A DNA stretch of 19,862 bases from Gracilaria caudata. Taxonomy: Eukaryota; Rhodophyta; Florideophyceae; Gracilariales; Gracilariaceae. A program made the position numbers and the translations under genes. The stretch lies in NCBI GenBank assembly GCA_030374735.1, contig JASCIV010000448.1, positions 1 through 19,862 on the forward strand, written 5' to 3'. Within the stretch, counting starts at the first letter, position 1; the number at the start of each line of letters is the position of its first letter. Shown here one piece after another: positions 17,135-19,862 of the stretch. The notes under the pieces are model-generated. The model did not search any database and was not told the origin of the DNA. It saw only the letters and a program-made list of their open reading frames with translations.

Positions 17135-18523
17135 ATGGACCCCACGAAGAAGATATTGCGCGAGTTACAAATGCGTCCCGAGAACAAGGTGTGCGCGGAT
17201 TGCGGAACGAAGAACCCGCAATGGGCAACCGTTTCATTCGGCACCTTCATCTGTCTTGACTGCTCTGGGCAGCATCGAGGACTTGGCGTTCACATATCGT
17301 TTGTGCGCTCGGTCGGAATGGATAAGTGGAAGGAGTGGGAAGTCAAGCGTATGCAATGCGGTGGGAATGCGAAGTTCGTCAAATATTGCAAGGAGAACGG
17401 AATGTATGGCGCGGAGATTAGCAGTAAGTATCAGTCTGAGGCGGCGGCGGTGTATGCAGCGAGGTTGAAGAGTGAGGCTACCGGTGAGCCATATCAGGCT
17501 CCGCCACCAGCAAACCGCCCGGCACCGAAGATGGCCGTTCCCGGGTCTTTGGGCTCTACTGGTGTGGGCGGCGTGACTACCCACAGTTCATCTGGTGGAC
17601 GAAGGACGAGCGGCTTGGGGATGGGCTCAATTGGTAACAACGGAGGCATGGGCGGCATGGGCAACAACATGGGCGGCATTGGAAATAACATGAACGGTAT
17701 GGGAAATAACATGGGCGGCATGGCAAGTAACATGAGCAGCATGACCAGCGGCAGGGGTACTGGCATGGGCACTGGCATGGGCACTGGCATGGGCACTGGA
17801 ACGAGTATGGGAAGTGGTTACGGATCCGGCGCTCCACGAATGGGAGGGATTTCTTCTGATATGTGGCATCAGCAGAACGGAAACCCATCCGCAATGTCAA
17901 GCACATCTTCAGCGGGCTACGGTGGTGGTTCTGGAAACCCTGGATTTGGTGGGTTTGGTGGCTTCAGTGCTCTAGGTTCCAACGCCCCAGCAACTCTGAA
18001 CAACGTTGGGCAGAACCTCACACGTAATTTGTCCAACATCGCCACAACCGTCCAAAAGTCTGATGTAATCGGTCATGCAAGTAAGGCAGCAGCTCAGGCG
18101 GGCGGCATGTTGTCGTCATGGTTTACAAATGTATCCTCTCAGGCGAACAAGATGATGAACGAAAACGATGGACGCCACGAACTACGAGCGGGATTACGCA
18201 GAAATCTGGCGCAAGCACCGGGGGCAAGCAGTGCAGGATTTAGGGGCTTTTCGTCGGACGATTTTGCGAAGAGCTCTTACGGAACCAACATCAACGACAC
18301 GAACGAGACAACGCCGACAAACCGTACAAATGGTGTGTCGTATACCCAAATGAGCTCTTCTTATCAAGCGAGTCAACCTGCCGCGACGCAAAGCAGTAAT
18401 CCCCCTCCAAAGACTGCGGTCGCGGCTGGTGGCGGTTCGGCCGGCGAAAGTGCATGGGGCGGGTTTGACGATGTGCCGTCAACGCCGAAAGAAACCAACG
18501 ATCCATGGGGTGCTTGGAATTGA
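17135..18523 (+). CDS. ARFGAP1-type Arf GTPase-activating protein
   Basis: ArfGAPs stimulate GTP hydrolysis on Arf and so drive COPI coat cycling at the Golgi. The 462-aa product opens with the catalytic zinc finger Cys20-x2-Cys23-x16-Cys40-x2-Cys43 and the following HRGLGVHISFVRS, with Arg48 as the arginine finger. The domain runs to about residue 115 (CGGNAKFVKYC). Next comes a Gly/Met/Ser-rich linker. It has four 7-residue units of the type GNNMGGM (17660-17743) and three exact copies of a 12-nt unit giving GMGT repeats. Residues about 290-345 (NVGQNLTRNLSNIATTVQKS, then GMLSSWFTNVSSQANK) look amphipathic, like the membrane-curvature-sensing segments of ARFGAP1. The Trp-rich tail (WGGFDD, DPWGAWN) resembles coat-binding motifs of ARFGAP1. 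Single exon; the start ATG is in acATGG. Confidence 0.93.
   Translation: MDPTKKILRELQMRPENKVCADCGTKNPQWATVSFGTFICLDCSGQHRGLGVHISFVRSVGMDKWKEWEVKRMQCGGNAKFVKYCKENGMYGAEISSKYQSEAAAVYAARLKSEATGEPYQAPPPANRPAPKMAVPGSLGSTGVGGVTTHSSSGGRRTSGLGMGSIGNNGGMGGMGNNMGGIGNNMNGMGNNMGGMASNMSSMTSGRGTGMGTGMGTGMGTGTSMGSGYGSGAPRMGGISSDMWHQQNGNPSAMSSTSSAGYGGGSGNPGFGGFGGFSALGSNAPATLNNVGQNLTRNLSNIATTVQKSDVIGHASKAAAQAGGMLSSWFTNVSSQANKMMNENDGRHELRAGLRRNLAQAPGASSAGFRGFSSDDFAKSSYGTNINDTNETTPTNRTNGVSYTQMSSSYQASQPAATQSSNPPPKTAVAAGGGSAGESAWGGFDDVPSTPKETNDPWGAWN
17660..17796 (+). repeat. In-frame 21-nt and 12-nt tandem repeats within ArfGAP
   Basis: Four diverged 21-nt units (17660-17743) encode GNNMGGI, GNNMNGM, GNNMGGM and ASNMSSM. 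After a short gap come three identical copies of tggcatgggcac (17761-17796). All are multiples of three and keep the frame open. They make a methionine-rich linker whose length is probably variable between strains. Confidence 0.85.
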
Positions 18524-18639
18524 GGAAGTTGTGTGTTGAAAGTAGTTCACGTATGTCAATATAGATTCAACCAGAATACATGTGGAGTAGGACGAACTGA
18601 TGGGTACTTTTCTTATTCAGACTTTGTAACTTGAGACTT

Positions 18640-19071
18640 TTACAGCTCAAACACTAAACCAGAACAGTCGGCAAATCGAAAGCAGCTTTTGTCTGGCACG
18701 AAGGTATCATAGTCGTGAAATTGGAAATCTCTAGTTCCTGTCTTGCGCCCTGGTTCATGGGGAGACCAATCTCGTCTGAGAAGAATCTGCGAACTTAATC
18801 CCATCTCAAGTAAGGCCTCTTCTGCATCATGTTTGGCCATATCAAGGTGACCTTTTTGGATTTTACTACACAAGCCATACATAGCCTCCAAAGCACCGGT
18901 AGGGATTCGCAGTATCGTCACCGGCAAGGTGCAATATGTGTACATCAAGCCGTTTGTGTGCATGAAGGTACTCAAGAGGATCCCTCTTTTTACTAGCAAG
19001 CGAGCACCGACTTCAACCGATGCAAACGGATTGGAAGAGAGGTGGAAGTCTTGAATGTTTTTGACGTTCAT
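18640..19071 (-). CDS. Small hypothetical ORF, 143 aa
   Basis: I do not recognise this protein. It is convergent with ArfGAP, with about 115 bp between the stops. The translation has balanced, protein-like composition (for example LLVKRGILLSTFMHTNGLMY and DAEEALLEMGLSSQILL). There is no signal peptide, clear membrane helix or known motif. A stop lies six codons upstream in frame, so without an intron the gene starts here. It could be a small lineage-specific gene, one exon of a larger gene, or a remnant next to the retroelement. Confidence is low because there is no homology evidence. Confidence 0.4.
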   Translation of the reverse strand: MNVKNIQDFHLSSNPFASVEVGARLLVKRGILLSTFMHTNGLMYTYCTLPVTILRIPTGALEAMYGLCSKIQKGHLDMAKHDAEEALLEMGLSSQILLRRDWSPHEPGRKTGTRDFQFHDYDTFVPDKSCFRFADCSGLVFEL

Positions 19072-19082
19072 GATAGCCTGAT

Positions 19083-19099
19083 ACCATCAAGTTGATGGT
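19083..19099. repeat. 17-bp perfect palindrome at the retroelement boundary
   Basis: ACCATCAA-G-TTGATGGT is a perfect inverted repeat with a single central base. It lies 12 bp upstream of the minus-strand 143-aa ORF start and just inside the left limit of the open frame that carries the RNase H domain. Confidence 0.7.
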
Positions 19100-19177
19100 C
19101 AACGAAGAGGGATAAGCTACTTAAAAGTTAACCATGTTGGGCAAGAAGTGGATCAGGCGGAATGCGTCGGCCGTTAT

Positions 19178-19862
19178 ATGGAGCTCAAAGGCACGCGCCC
19201 TTCCTTTTGGATAGATTATGATGACGGGTTTCAAATGGCGTATCAGTTTGACGACTCCACAGGTATTGGAGTCGATGTGGACGGGCATGGTCTCCGGATG
19301 AGATTTCTTTCGGTCGATGCTGTCGGAGCGGGAGCGTACGAGATATGGAAGGCGGGTGGCAGCGAAAGCAAAGTTGTTCCTGCTGGGGTGAACGTTTGCT
19401 CCTACACGGCAGAAACATTCGCAATGCTGGCAGCAGTGGGTGCGCTTGACGGTGAAACGGGAAAGATAGTACGCATTTTTACGGACAGTCGCTCTCTGGT
19501 GGACATGCTGCAAGGCAATTTGCGACGCCAGTCAACTCAGGCCCAGAAGTTGGCGCTCGCGTTGAAGGACCTAAGCAGACGTTGTACTGTGCACATCTGC
19601 TGGGTCCTAGGTCATTGCGGGGTAAGCCAGAATGAGCAAGTTGATAAGCTGGCGAAGTCAGGTCTTCAGCTGCCGATTAAGGACCAACTCAGCACGCCTG
19701 TAGATATGCTGGATGTCCGATCTGCATTGTCGTCAAAACAGAAAAGCAGGCCAGTCCTCCAAGGCTATGCCCCGCCTGAGAAGAATGAGCGAGAGATGCG
19801 AAAGGCCGAGGTGACGCTCGCGCAGTTTTACGCTGGGCACGTGCCGTCGCTTCACCCGGTTG
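19178..19862 (+). mobile_element. RNase H domain and tail of a 5'-truncated non-LTR retrotransposon (partial, runs off the edge)
   Basis: The plus frame is open from 19082 to the window end, and the first ATG is at 19178. It encodes a type I RNase H fold as in LINE-type polyproteins. The candidate catalytic residues, with family-like spacing, are Asp in SVDAVGAGAY (19316), Glu in TAETFAML (19412), Asp in IFTDSRSLVD (19484) and Asp in NEQVDKLAK (19643). WVLGHCGVSQNE precedes the last one. The following KAEVTLAQFYAGHVPSLHPV resembles the post-RNase H region of such elements (usually LxQLRTGHCPL). No reverse transcriptase precedes it, because a stop codon lies at 19079. That fits 5' truncation during target-primed insertion. 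Whether it is an intact exon, a domesticated RNase H gene or a dead fragment cannot be told from this window. Confidence 0.82.

Noticed and set aside
17494..17906. Three minus-strand frames with repetitive Pro/Met, Cys/Pro or Ala/His translations
   Set aside because: They are mirror images of the tandem repeats in the ArfGAP coding strand.
19121..19513. Minus-strand frames opposite the RNase H domain
   Set aside because: The plus strand carries clear RNase H motifs, and the minus frames are their shadows.
1..19862. tRNA genes, CRISPR arrays, bacterial-type operons
   Set aside because: No cloverleaf with a convincing T-loop, no spaced direct repeats and no polycistronic layout were found. 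The genes and introns are eukaryotic.

Overview
This is nuclear DNA from a compact eukaryotic genome. Single-exon genes dominate, and the few spliceosomal introns are short (82-102 nt) with GT-AG ends. The recognisable genes are eukaryotic housekeeping factors: ALG6, a type I phosphatidylserine decarboxylase, VPS53, an AlkB-type dioxygenase and an ArfGAP. The lineage cannot be fixed from the window. A unicellular alga, possibly a red alga, is my best guess. It rests on the compactness, the plant-like end of the MsrA domain (IRCYG) and a possible plastid-type N-terminus (AFVP) on the FKBP-MsrA protein. Treat this as weak inference.

Left part (1-6471): PSD (minus, 343-1449) lies 193 bp downstream of a two-exon ALG6 (minus, 1643-3316). 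An unrecognised 418-aa gene (plus, 3867-5123) is divergent from ALG6. About 0.6 kb further on is a broken, inverted partial copy of PSD (plus, about 5694-6271) with two frameshifts and no stop at the parental position.

Middle (6472-11732): VPS53 (minus, 6472-8985) and a five-exon FKBP-MsrA fusion gene (plus, 9329-10804) are divergent across a 343-bp shared promoter region that carries clustered palindromes. The fusion joins a SlyD-like prolyl isomerase, including its insert-in-flap module, to a complete methionine sulfoxide reductase A. It is the most interesting object here. It is followed by a gene-free stretch of about 0.9 kb that begins with an extremely CpG-rich segment.

Right part (11733-19862): a 1095-aa disordered Ser/Arg-rich orphan protein; a hairpin-rich intergenic region; an ALKBH8-like AlkB protein; an ARFGAP1-type protein with Met/Gly repeats; a small orphan ORF on the minus strand; and, running off the right edge, the RNase H end of a non-LTR retrotransposon that appears to lack its reverse transcriptase.

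Functionally the genes share a loose endomembrane theme: N-glycosylation in the ER (ALG6), endosome-to-Golgi tethering (VPS53), COPI/Arf cycling (ArfGAP) and phospholipid synthesis (PSD). I see no operon-like or coordinated system.
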